In this document: positions 42,847 to 52,945 of the stretch, piece after piece
Numbering within the stretch: position 1 is the first letter of the stretch
Layout: each line of letters opens with the position of its first letter
Assembly (NCBI GenBank): GCA_900095095.1
Contig: FMBT01000432.1
Span: 1 to 64,000, forward strand
DNA from: Fragilariopsis cylindrus CCMP1102
Lineage: Eukaryota > Bacillariophyta > Bacillariophyceae > Bacillariales > Bacillariaceae
Reading direction: 5' to 3'
Length of the DNA: 64,000 nucleotides
Notes under the pieces: model-generated
Databases searched by the model: none
Told to the model about the DNA's origin: nothing
What the model saw: only the letters and a program-made list of their open reading frames with translations
Program-made: the position numbers and the translations under genes

Positions 42847-45588
42847 CTAGACAATTAGGGCGTTGTATATACCATCACCTTCGTAATGATTGAGCACAAC
42901 AGATCCTTCGCTCTCAAAGGTCACGGCAGATTGGGCGAGTGCACAGCCATGCAATTCCGATCTGGTACCAAAGGTGATGGCGGTTCCGGCCATAATGGAG
43001 CCAGCAACATGACTGCGGGCCCCAAGGGTGGCAGCAGTACCAAGAGCCCAGACAACGTTCTCTGCTTTGGCACCATTCTTCAGGTCAAAATAGGTGTCCG
43101 CAGCAGTAACCAGAGTGCTGCTAGCAATGAAGAGAAACTCGGGGTTAGTTTTGTTGCCACCGTCTAGAGTGACCACAGTACCATGAGCGAAGTTGATGGC
43201 ACTGTCTGAACGGTAGATTCCTGGGGTGAAAGTCATGCCTCCGATCTCGATCTCCATGGTTTCTTCGTCATCATGGTATTCCATTGCAATAGCGTGGGCA
43301 TATACAACGTGATCGGCAAAATCTTGAGAGTCCACCACAACTTCCCCAGTCTCAAACTGAAAAGCCCCAGTAGCATTCCCAGCATTAGTGAACTCAAAGT
43401 CCCCAGTAATAGAAGTGCCAGGATAGACGCTCACATCCCCATTGTGGACCGTGCTTGTAACACCATCAAAAGTGACGGTGGTTCGAGCATGGATAGCAAA
43501 GTTCTCACACAAATCGTGAGAGACCGACTCAAAAGTGGGAGCAGAAGATGGGCTGGTACTTGGAGAAGTACTTGGACTAGTACTGGGCAAATCACTTGGA
43601 GATGTACTGGGCATAGTGCTGGGACTGGTACTAGGCGAAGTGCTTGGAACAGAACTTGGAACAGAACTTGGTGCAGAACTTGGTGCAGAACTTGGTGCAG
43701 AACTTGGTGTAAGACTTGGAATTGAACTTAGACCAACACTTGGTGCAGAACTAGGCACATCACTTGGGATTGAACTTGGTGCTAAACTTGATGCAGCAAA
43801 GCATCTTTGTTCAGAATTCTGGCACCATGGACCTGATGTGGGAACTGGGTCAATCTTATCTGGACAACTTGTTAATCCTAGCATACCTTTGGTAATAACA
43901 GCATCAGAAGTCTTCTCAGCCCATGTGGCAAGACATTGATTGAAATTAGATGCACGATAAAACATTTGATTCATATACTTCACTTGAGAGGTGTTCCAGC
44001 CATCAAGGGATTGATTAAAAGAAGTTGCCATAGAAAACATAGAAGCCATGTTTGTCACTAGAGTGGTGTTCCATTCCGCAATAGATTGGTCAAAAGAAGA
44101 TGCTCCTCTAAACATAGAAGCCATGTTTGTTACTTGAGAGGTGTTCCATTCACCAATAAATAATTGATTGAAAGAAGAAGCAAAAGCAAACATACCATTC
44201 ATGTCTGTCACTTGAGAGGTGTTCCATTCAGCAATAGATTGATTATAAGAACGTGCTGTACTAAACATAGAAGCCATGTTTGTTACTTGAAAGGTGTTCC
44301 AGCCATCAATGGATTGATTAAAAGAATGTGCTTTGGCAAACATATTAGCCATGTTTCTCACTTGAGAGGTGTTCCAGCCATCAAGGGATTGATCGAAGGA
44401 AGATGCTTGAATAAACATTTGATGCATGTCTGTCACTAGAGAGGTGTTCCATTTAGCAATAGGTTTGTCAAATGCATATGCATAAGAAAACATGCGTGCC
44501 ATGTTTGTCACTAGAGAGGTGTTCCATTCCGCAATAGATTGGTCGAAAGAATGTGCTGTATTAAACATATAAGCCATGTTTCTCACTTGAGAGGTGTTCC
44601 AGCCATCAAGGGATTGATTAAAAGAATTTGCTCCTCTAAACATAGAATTCATGTTTGTCACTAGAGAGATGTTCCAATCCGCAATAGATTGGTCAAAGGA
44701 AGATGCTACATGAAACATTGAAGCCATGTTTGTTACTTGGGAGGTGTTCCATTCACCAATAAATAATTGATCAAAAGAAGAAGCATAAGCAAACATACCA
44801 TTCATGTCTGTCACTTGAGAGGTGTTCCATTCAGCAATAGATTGATTAAAAGAACGAGCTGTATTAAACATAGAAACCATGTTTCTCACTTGAGAGGTGT
44901 TCCAGCCATCGATGGATTGATTGAAAGAAGATGCTTGATAAAACATGATTTCCATGTCTGTCACTTGAGAGGTGTTCCATTTAGCAATAGGTTTGTCAAA
45001 TGCATATGCATAAGAAAACATGCGTGCCATGTTTGTCACTAGAGAGGTGTTCCATTCCGCAATAGATTGGTCAAAAGAATGTGCTGTATTAAACATATAA
45101 GCCATGTTTCTCACTTGAGAGGTGTTCCAGCCATCAAGGGATTGATTAAAAGAATTTGCTCTTCTAAACACTCCTCTAAACATAGAATTCATGTTTGTCA
45201 CTAGAGAGGTGTTCCAATCCGCAATAGATTGGTCAAAAGAAGATGCTCCATGAAACATAGAAGCCATGTTTGTTACTTGAGAGGTGTTCCAGCAATCTAA
45301 GGGAGCATTGAAATCACGTTGATGAACAAAAGCAGAAGCCATATCCGTAACTCTACTTGTGTTCCAGCAATTGAGGTCGTCATAACCAATTAGACAAGAA
45401 CTGTCATCACTAGTACATTCTTTAATCAAATTTTTGAATGCTGTGCCACTCTTATTGATAACAGGACGTCCATTAGGACAGTCACAATTTGATGCTGCAA
45501 GCTGTCGTTCATCAAATTCAACCGATAACCTAGCAGTAACAAGTACGGGAGCAAGTAAGGCGCTCACGCATGCAGGAGAAAACTTCAT
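42847..45588 (-). CDS. Secreted DUF285 (BspA-like) repeat protein with mucin-like stalk and DUF3494 ice-binding domain
   Basis: This is 913 residues. The start is ATG 45588, giving the signal peptide MKFSPACVSALLAPVLVTAR; the frame is open further upstream but only to non-ATG codons. A Cys-bearing N-terminal segment (NCDCPNGRPVINKSGT) is followed by 19 repeats of about 25 residues with consensus WNTSQVTNMxxMFxxAxSFNQSI, typical of DUF285 surface proteins. A Ser/Pro stalk (PSSAPSSAPS type, about 55 residues) links to a DUF3494 domain: TVHNGDVSVYPGTSITGDF, FTPGIYRSDSAINF, FLFIASSTLVTAADTYFDL, NVVWALGTAATLGARSHVAG and SIMAGTAITFG, ending in a Val-rich strand. DUF3494 is the fold of ice-binding proteins and also occurs in adhesins. 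The whole is best read as a cell-surface or extracellular adhesin. Ice binding is not established. Confidence 0.9.
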   Translation of the reverse strand: MKFSPACVSALLAPVLVTARLSVEFDERQLAASNCDCPNGRPVINKSGTAFKNLIKECTSDDSSCLIGYDDLNCWNTSRVTDMASAFVHQRDFNAPLDCWNTSQVTNMASMFHGASSFDQSIADWNTSLVTNMNSMFRGVFRRANSFNQSLDGWNTSQVRNMAYMFNTAHSFDQSIAEWNTSLVTNMARMFSYAYAFDKPIAKWNTSQVTDMEIMFYQASSFNQSIDGWNTSQVRNMVSMFNTARSFNQSIAEWNTSQVTDMNGMFAYASSFDQLFIGEWNTSQVTNMASMFHVASSFDQSIADWNISLVTNMNSMFRGANSFNQSLDGWNTSQVRNMAYMFNTAHSFDQSIAEWNTSLVTNMARMFSYAYAFDKPIAKWNTSLVTDMHQMFIQASSFDQSLDGWNTSQVRNMANMFAKAHSFNQSIDGWNTFQVTNMASMFSTARSYNQSIAEWNTSQVTDMNGMFAFASSFNQLFIGEWNTSQVTNMASMFRGASSFDQSIAEWNTTLVTNMASMFSMATSFNQSLDGWNTSQVKYMNQMFYRASNFNQCLATWAEKTSDAVITKGMLGLTSCPDKIDPVPTSGPWCQNSEQRCFAASSLAPSSIPSDVPSSAPSVGLSSIPSLTPSSAPSSAPSSAPSSVPSSVPSTSPSTSPSTMPSTSPSDLPSTSPSTSPSTSPSSAPTFESVSHDLCENFAIHARTTVTFDGVTSTVHNGDVSVYPGTSITGDFEFTNAGNATGAFQFETGEVVVDSQDFADHVVYAHAIAMEYHDDEETMEIEIGGMTFTPGIYRSDSAINFAHGTVVTLDGGNKTNPEFLFIASSTLVTAADTYFDLKNGAKAENVVWALGTAATLGARSHVAGSIMAGTAITFGTRSELHGCALAQSAVTFESEGSVVLNHYEGDGIYNALIV
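43870..45360 (-). repeat. 75 bp coding tandem repeat array with higher-order duplication
   Basis: Nineteen units of about 75 bp encode the DUF285 repeats. GAGAGGTGTTCCA recurs once per unit on the plus strand. Units 2-9 and 9-17 (counting from the N-terminus) match in order, showing a duplicated block of about seven units with one extra unit in the second. Unit 3 carries a 15 bp internal duplication (ACTCCTCTAAACA region near 45165-45180) adding GVFRR. Confidence 0.85.
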
Positions 45589-47047
45589 TATGACAAATAA
45601 AGATTTATTTGCTATGAGTTGTATTGTAAAGTAATAGAAACCAGAAAATTGAAAAAGGGGAAGGATTGGATTTAACAATAATGTGAGAAAAATTATACTG
45701 GTTCGTTGCACTGGTTCATTATGGTAACTGATCTATGTAGGATACACAGTGCACATAGTAGAGACGTTGATGGTGACGACATAAAAGCATTTTGGTGGTT
45801 GTGGTACAATACTGTATACATAAACCACCACTTTCATTTGTTATTTAGATCAATTTACTATCAGATAAATCACAATATAAAATAATACCATTGGTGTTTA
45901 TTATTAGTAAATATGTTCGTTAGAATGAATTAATGAATATGGACCAGTATACTATTGTTATCATTGTTGTTATCATAATTGATTCTATAAATTGTTGGTG
46001 TAGTGTAGTGTATGTAGATTCACGACATTAATGATGGTTATGAGAGTGAGAGAGAGAGAGTTGTAGCAGCAAGCAATGGATGGGTAGATAGGTAATACAG
46101 ATCAATTAAAGTCCCATTTGATGATGCTGCTGGAATGAATATATATATACATTCCACATCGTCGTGTCGTGTAAATAAGCACAGTATGTACGACAGATAT
46201 ATCACTCGCTGCTGCTGCTGTTGTTGCTGAAACACCAATTCTCATTCATCATTATACAATGAACGTGTTGCTGCTGATGTTGTTATCATTCTGATAAATT
46301 TGTTGGTGAATGCATTCAATTTGGACGATGCATTTCGAAGCTACTTGTTTACGACGACGTTCACGTGAGGTGAACTATTATATCTGATCTTCATCATGGC
46401 ATACTGTAACACGTACACATCAATTCTTACGTAATCGTAACGAATCATTACGTTGTCACCACATGGTCGTCAAGTTAAGGTAGGATGATATTGAAGCATG
46501 TTAAGGAATGGAGTTCAAGCCATACCTGTGTGGTGGCTGCCTGCTGCTGCTCCTGCTCGTGTGTAGTAGTACATTATGTTCTAACACGATGGTGTGTTTT
46601 CTTGTGAGTCGACTTGAATTAGTTTCTTTCTCTCTCTCTCACTCTCTTGTCTCTTCATATATTTGTTGTTTTTCTTCTATTCAACAAAGACTGATGATCG
46701 GCACTACCATAAACGTCCGTAGTCGATCAGATGCTCTTTGTTTGTTAAATTATTGTATTTATTTGATTTTGTTGAAGACAACATAGTTTTTCTATCCTAA
46801 TTTTATTCTAAAATGACATCGTCTTTTCTGACTACAACAACAAAATTTTCTACAAACAACAGCAGGACACACAACACAATACGATTCGATACATAGGTAC
46901 TTACATTTTTCTAGTATACCGATATGTGAGAATAATATTCGATAAGGTATGTATTGTTGGTTGATACTGAGTTTATGATGATGATGATCGATGTTCGATG
47001 TTCGATGATCAATTTTTCGGACTGTTTTCTTTTGGTATCTGTTTACG
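45589..47047. other. Intergenic, no secure gene
   Basis: 5' region of the large surface-protein gene and start of a 7 kb gene-poor block. A 92-codon frame at 46508-46786 (MEFKPYLCGGCLLLLLLVCS) has a signal-like start but nothing else to support it. A short AG run lies at about 46047-46060. Confidence 0.45.
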
Positions 47048-47257
47048 ACTCTGAATTTCAGAAGCGCGGTTAGTAGCGCGACGGTATTGACTCTGAGTTT
47101 CAGAAGCGCGGTTAGTAGCGCGACGGTATTGACTCTAAGCTGATATCTTAATACTCAATCGCTAAATGTATTGACTCTGAATATCAGAAGCGCCATTCAT
47201 AGCGCGACGGTATTGACTCTGAGCTGATATCGTCATACTCAATCGAAAAAATGCTCA
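47048..47257 (+). repeat. 42 bp satellite, five units in two alternating variants
   Basis: Five units of 42 bp each start GACTCT. Variant 1 (TTTCAGAAGCGCGGTTAGTA then GCGCGACGGTATT) occupies units 1, 2 and 4. Variant 2 (AGCTGATATC..ATACTCAATCG) occupies units 3 and 5. Only the first six bases and part of the end are shared between variants. Confidence 0.85.
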
Positions 47258-47383
47258 ATTCATCGCTCTTTGTATTTAGATCGTTTTGACACCAGCAGCT
47301 ATTTCATCCCGGTCCAATGGGCTTGTGCCCGCTGCATGCCACTGAATGGCAGTAGCGTGTTTCATCGCGCTTCAATGGGCATA

Positions 47384-47391
47384 GGCGGGTT
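47384..47391 (+). repeat. Target site duplication, left copy
   Basis: GGCGGGTT directly before the hAT-like element. The same 8 bp follow its right end at 48060-48067. Confidence 0.85.
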
Positions 47392-48059
47392 TAGGGTTTG
47401 GAAACTTCAATATATTCCACGTCTCGATATTTTGGAAACTTTTCCATTTTTTTGAATTTTAGAGAAACTTCACTTATTTTAAGAAAAAAAAGTGAAATTT
47501 CGAATGAGACGAAAGTTTCAGTCAACCGCACCTCTAGTGAAACTTCGTAGAGGTGTTTTATGTTTTTAGTGACATTTTTTTAGTATGTCTGAAATGTGTC
47601 CCAATTTTGTCTCAAACTTGTTTTTGATACTGTTCTTTGTCCAAAATTCGATACTTATGGTTGTTTTTAAGGGATTTACTTAGAGAAATCATAGAAAAAT
47701 ACAAAAATCACATAAAAAGCAAGTTTTTCCTACTTCTGCGCAATTACTTTTTATTTTCATTCCACTTCTAAAACACGACAGATATTCTTCTAAAACACGA
47801 CAGATATATTTTTGCTATTATTCTCGGATTTGCATTTTTGGGACATTTTTTAAAATCTATGTCCGAAATATGTCTGAAATATGTCCAAATGAGTCACGAG
47901 AAATCGAGTCCTGCAAATGGATCTGGAAACTTGAAGAAAAAATTTCAATTAGTAAATGAAAAAAATTGTATCACGAGTTACATTCCTAATGGAAACTTCA
48001 GGAAACTTCAGGTTAAAAGTTTCACCTACTTAAGCAAGTAGTGAAATTTCCAAACCCTA
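47392..48059. mobile_element. hAT-like miniature inverted-repeat transposable element
   Basis: The 668 bp element begins TAGGGTTTGGAAACTTCA and ends with the inverted complement of TAGGGTTTGGAAATTTCA, a terminal inverted repeat of about 18 bp with one mismatch. It is flanked by an exact 8 bp duplication GGCGGGTT. TIRs opening TAGGG or CAGGG with 8 bp duplications are the hallmark of hAT transposons. There is no transposase, so it depends on a full-length relative. Subterminal GAAACTTC/GAAATTTC motifs recur inside (for example near 47466, 47497, 47541, 47993), resembling transposase-binding clusters. The intact ends and perfect duplication suggest a fairly recent insertion. Confidence 0.88.
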
Positions 48060-48067
48060 GGCGGGTT
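48060..48067 (+). repeat. Target site duplication, right copy
   Basis: GGCGGGTT, identical to 47384-47391. Confidence 0.85.
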
Positions 48068-48097
48068 CACAACATCCGTCTTGATAATTTAATACTC

Positions 48098-48172
48098 AAG
48101 CGCGACGGTATTCACTCTGAGTTTCAGAAGCGCGATTAATGGCGCGACGGTATTGACTCTTAGCCGACGATT
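48098..48172 (+). repeat. 42 bp satellite, outlying units
   Basis: Two more units lie beyond the hAT-like insertion: a variant 1 copy (CACTCTGAGTTTCAGAAGCG at about 48112) and a partial variant 2 (GACTCTTAGCCGACG at about 48154). Together with 47048-47257 they show one older array broken up by other DNA. Confidence 0.7.
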
Positions 48173-48245
48173 TAACGTTCTCACATTTTAGGCATACTTC
48201 TTCGTGTTCTCTTTTGTGCGAGACGGCTCGAATTGGTTCCGTATA

Positions 48246-48307
48246 CGTATGACTATACAAAGACCTGTACTATATGTACAGACCCGTATACATATGTACG
48301 CACGGCA
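48246..48307 (+). repeat. 62 bp direct repeat, copy 1
   Basis: It runs from GTATGACTATACAAAGACCT to ACATATGTACGCACGGCAT and is apparently identical to 52226-52287. It contains nested palindromes such as GTACATATAGTAC and CATATG. The copies are in direct orientation about 4 kb apart. Confidence 0.8.
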
Positions 48308-48463
48308 TTCTCCTTCGATCTATATTAATTGCTAATGTTGTTGATCTTGGATATAATATTTGACTCACTCATTTATATTAAGATTGATCTCATATTTTTG
48401 CTGTGTTTATTTGCTTTGTAGGATATCCAAAGTGTATTTGTTATTCTCCTGTTTGTTACCTTC

Positions 48464-48801
48464 CCAACCACCAGAAAGGATGTTGGGGTGTAAATTTAAA
48501 AAAAAGTTTATTAGTAGTATGAAATAACCACCACTTAGGAATGTTGGAAATTTACATGTTTGTTATTATAACGACCAGTAATTACTGCTGTCGTTACTTA
48601 TTTATTTGTTGTTAGAACAATTACTTTAAACCAACCACCATAAAGGAATGTTGGAAGTTTGTTGCTGTTGTTGTTGTTATTCAGTCATACGTCTTGACGT
48701 GACCAGTAATATTTTTTTTTTCCTAAACCAACCACCATATAGGAATGTTGGAAGTTAATATTTTCATCATAAACCAACCACCATATAGGAATGTTGGAAA
48801 T
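48464..48801 (+). repeat. Five dispersed hairpin repeats CCAACCACC...GGAATGTTGG
   Basis: Copies occur near 48464, 48526, 48631, 48728 and 48774. Each is about 24-26 bp with CCAAC at one end and GTTGG at the other, able to form a 5 bp stem. The central part CCACCATATAGGAAT is nearly constant in the last three. Spacing is irregular (46-105 bp), so they are not a simple tandem array. Confidence 0.75.
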
Positions 48802-51459
48802 TGTTGTTATCTTCAGGAATGATCAGTAGTAACTGCCATCACAGATTCATGGATTTTTTATTTTTATTTTATTTTTATTTTTAATATTGTCAACAGTAAC
48901 TATAAGTACAATTATAGTTTCAACTTATTGTATGTTACTGTTACTGTTGTTGTTGTTCATTGATCAATTTGATCATATGCTAATTTTGTTATGTGTGTAC
49001 GTATCAGTTTGTACTATACTTACTATTCTGGTTCTATCAAGAAACAATCATATTGAAAGTCTCAAGATTAAATAATATTATTATTTGCACCATCCATAGA
49101 CGGATTCATAAAGTATTATTTGTACCATCTGTAAATGGATATATATATTATTACATGCTTTTATAGTACCGTAGTACTATTACATGCTTATTCATCTCTT
49201 ATTGTACAGTAGTACATTAAGAAGGAAGTCAACGTTGTTATTGCATGCTCTTACTGTACAGTGGTACACCGAGACATACTTAACGTATTTTCCTTTTTAT
49301 TATCATAATGATTCTTGGTAAAGTTATCATTGATTTGTTAAAGTCTTTATTGCTTCATCTATACCAGTATATTGTTAACGGATTGTAAACGGTTTGATAT
49401 TCATTCCATATATGATCGTATTGATTAAGTGCAGAATATTTGACGTGTATCAGTATCCATAGTACATAGTATATAAAGACCGTTATTGTTTAGACACACT
49501 AGGTGTACTATCCATAGATAGATTTCTTATCTTCATTTGATATGTATTCGAGAATATAGTTCATTACTCCTCCATATCAAATTATAAAGATATCGTTATC
49601 TCCATGCATTATTGATTGTAATGGAAAATGTTATTACTATTCAGTTGACCGATAAATCGCGTCACTTCTGTTTTTATTCTCGGTGCCTCAATATTTTGAT
49701 TGACAGCAAAGAGTAGTTAAACATATCATGCTGTTTGACAAGCTTGATAGTATTGTTTTGTTTTATCTAACTTCACTCTCGTTACTACTTCACCTGCTCA
49801 GTTTAAAATAGAAAAGCAGAGGGAGAGAGAGAGAGAGCAAAGATTTTTGTTTAGTATAATTGTCTAGAATCCATTCGATCAATATTGTTTTTCAACTTAT
49901 TGATTCATTCATTCATTATATATAGCAACTTGTACTATCCGTGGATATATTGTTGTTTTTATTTGAATTTATTGATACACGTAGTAAGATCATACACGTA
50001 GTAGTAAGATCACGTGATCTATTTGTGAATAGATTGATACCTAGAAGAGAGATTGTTTCATTAACTTCTTTTCTCCTCCATCTCTGGCGTCATTATTACA
50101 ACCAATTGATTCACGTTGGATCATATTGATTTTTATTACGACCAATTGATTCACTTTGGATCAAATTGGTTTGTACATATTGAAGGTTCTTATGCATGCA
50201 TAATACTGCTTCTTATGTATATTTTATATATTTCACCGTCATCTTATTGCGATATGAATTGTTATTTTGATTTGAGTTGTCATTGATAAGCATCATCTAC
50301 TCGTGTGTTTCCAATGATTACTATTATTATTATTATTATTATGTTCCAATCCTTTTATTTAGATACAGACCTTATTATTATTTGGTTCTGATCGTTTTAT
50401 GGTACGGTCATTCGATGATATATTATTCAACAGAATCGTTATTTCTGTTGTGTCTTCATTTTCAATTTCAATGATGGAAGACAATGATAGGTTCATTAGT
50501 ATTTAAACTTATGATTATTACCTATTAGTAGTCGCTATTTTTATTTATTTTACCGTTATGTAAACACCTGTACCAATAGGTTTGATGTTGACACTGTAAA
50601 TGTTTATGTTGTTAAATTTTCATCGACAACATAATGCGTTAAATTATTTATATTAACACCTGTGTGTTGACTCTTTCTATGGTTAGTAACATTGATACTA
50701 TTATATTGACCATCACAGATTATTCCAGTCAATTGAAAGGGCCATTTTCAAAAGATGTAGATTAAAATGTGGCCATAATTAATTTGTCTATTCAGAATGG
50801 CTAGTTCCGAAAAGACAACCATATGGTCTTTTTCATCATCAGGTTCGATGAGATCATTGCAGATCATTTATTCGATTGCCGTATTAGAATCCAGCTAAGG
50901 ATCCAATTTTCGTTTTAAGTTAGCATTCGCTTCATTCGTTGTTGAATTTGATTAGGAATTTACTTAGGGATTAAACATCCACTTTGCTTCGAATTCATTT
51001 AAGAATACGATTAATTATTTCGATTAGAATCCATTTGAGGATTTTGCACGATAAGAATCCATCTAAGGATCCATTTATTACTATATTTAGAATTCGTTTC
51101 GATTCGTACAGTATTACTGTTCTTTTTACTATTTGAGTTAATGAACAGTAACTTCGGTTGTATCGTACTGTATTGAAAATACGATTGAAATACGATTAAG
51201 TATTTACTTAACATACTTCAATTTACCATACCAATCATTAGTGACTTAATCAGTCACAGTTTCTTATCTCATTTTTGTTTGAAATATTTAAGATGTCCGT
51301 TTAGTCTTGGTTCGCTGTTTGCATCCTAAGACAACTTTCACATTCTTTATGACTTTAGAGATGATTCTTTTCACGATTAGTTGATACAGTAACTTTTCAC
51401 TTTCTTTTTGATACAGTACTTAAAAGTAGTTAATTTCGAGTACCGTAAATAAGTGAAGG
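48802..51459. other. Gene-poor AT-rich region with degenerate repeats
   Basis: About 2.7 kb without a credible gene. ATTTGCACCATCCATAGACG/ATTTGTACCATCTGTAAATG and TACTGTACAGTGGTACA-like motifs recur at 49080-49270. A 50 bp near-tandem (ACCAATTGATTCAC) lies at 50098-50170. GAATCCATCTAAGGATCC-like motifs recur at 50890-51075. Confidence 0.5.
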
Positions 51460-51483
51460 AATTATGTTCTTTTCTTTTCGATC

Positions 51484-51725
51484 GACTCTTTCTGAATCGA
51501 ACGAACTTTATCGTTGTCTCTTTTTGAAACGTTATCGTCGTCTCTTTCTGAATCGAACGAACGTTATCGCCGTCTCTTTTTGAAACGTTATCGTCGTCTC
51601 TTTCTGAATCGAACAAACGTTATCGTCGTCTCTTTTTGAATCGAACGAACGTTCTTTTTCTTATCGATCGACTCTTTTTGAATCGAACGAACGTTCTTTT
51701 TCTCTATGAAACGAACGTTCTTTGT
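51484..51725 (+). repeat. Minisatellite with alternating 32 and 24 bp units
   Basis: Long units (CTCTTTCTGAATCGAACGAA then CGTTATCGCCGT, 32 bp) alternate with short ones (CTCTTTTTGAAACGTTATCG then TCGT, 24 bp), the short form lacking ATCGAACG. The array ends in degenerate CGAACGTTCTTTTTC copies. A minus-strand frame across it (51377-51616) merely follows the repeat. Confidence 0.85.
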
Positions 51726-52945
51726 TGTTGTCGTTTGATCTTTGATCTATGATCTATGATCTTTGATTGACAATATTATTCTTATTCAAAGAAAGAGAGT
51801 TTCACTCCTCCATGAATCTTGTTTAAACGTCTTGGTTAGAGGTTTTATTCTCCACCATGACCGTCTATTTTTATGTATTTTTATTTCTTTTTCTTTTGAT
51901 TATACAATCGACTTGTCGTTGTTTAATCTATTTTATTTGCCATGAACCTAGATAAGAGAGGTGAGGTGGACCTCATTAGAGTGAACGTCTCTTGCTTACC
52001 ATAACTGGTCCTTATAACAAGATTTTAAAATCATGCCATGCTCTAAACTAGTATTCTAGAGGTAAGGCGTTCATGTTTGATAATATGATAATTATGAGCT
52101 TTATTAGTCTATTGATATGCAGACAGCATTCTATTGATGTTGTATGCATTTACTAAGTTTAAGTTCAAGTGATACAGTGACATATGTATGACTATACACA
52201 GACCCGTATGACTATACACAGACCCGTATGACTATACAAAGACCTGTACTATATGTACAGACCCGTATACATATGTACGCACGGCATAGCACTCGGTCTC
52301 CGATATCGGCGACTTGTGCATTTATTCGAGGGAATTTACCAGGATGTGGTTGCGTGAATTCATCGCGCTTCAATTTATCATGTATGGCATAATTCATTCG
52401 AGCCCTTGATTTGACCACGTACAGTATTATGATGTAATGTCGTGAATTATTTGACAATTTTTTATATTATTTTAATAATAAAGAACAAAGAACTTTGTTC
52501 TCTCCAAAAGTTCCGGAATCAAATAAAAAATGTCAGCGCATTGCTTCATTCATCCGCTCAAAACAAAAAAAAAGTCATGCACACTTTACTAGAAATAAGA
52601 ACGTGATGTGTATTTAAGTGACCCTTCCCACTGAAGACATTCTTACCGTACCCACTAAGCTTCATTTTAATTTAATTTTATAACTTAAAAACAACATAGT
52701 TGTTTTATTGTGGCATCATAAAATCTGTTTTCCATGGAATGAGAGCGAAATAAGGTTCATTGCAAACAACTTCCATATGGTATGGAAGCGCGAAATCGAT
52801 CATCATTGAAAACACACGAAATGAATGAATCCATCGAATGAAATTACCAATACCGTATACATGCTCATACTTTTTTTCTACATTCATTTTGATATCATCT
52901 ACCTTATACCATATCACTATCTCCCTCTCTCGAAACTACTGTACC
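51726..52945. other. Intergenic, includes second copy of the 62 bp repeat
   Basis: The region upstream of the secreted repeat-protein gene. Apart from the repeats at 52184-52287, nothing is recognised. Confidence 0.45.
52184..52287 (+). repeat. 62 bp direct repeat, copy 2, with extra tandem units
   Basis: Two extra 21 bp units (GTATGACTATACACAGACCC) at about 52185 and 52206 precede the 62 bp segment 52226-52287, which appears identical to 48246-48307. The added units show local expansion of the first third of the repeat. Confidence 0.8.

Noticed and set aside
46508-46786. Small secreted protein MEFKPYLCGG...
   Set aside because: Only the hydrophobic start looks protein-like; the remainder is random and the region is repeat-rich.
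47838-48041. 67-codon frame inside the hAT-like element
   Set aside because: It lies within non-coding transposon sequence and has no similarity to a transposase by eye.
51377-51616. Charged 79-codon minus-strand frame
   Set aside because: It is a translation of the 32/24 bp minisatellite.
48246-52287. Paired 62 bp repeats as the long terminal repeats of a retroelement
   Set aside because: Repeats are too short, there is no primer site or coding remnant between them, and one copy carries a local tandem expansion.
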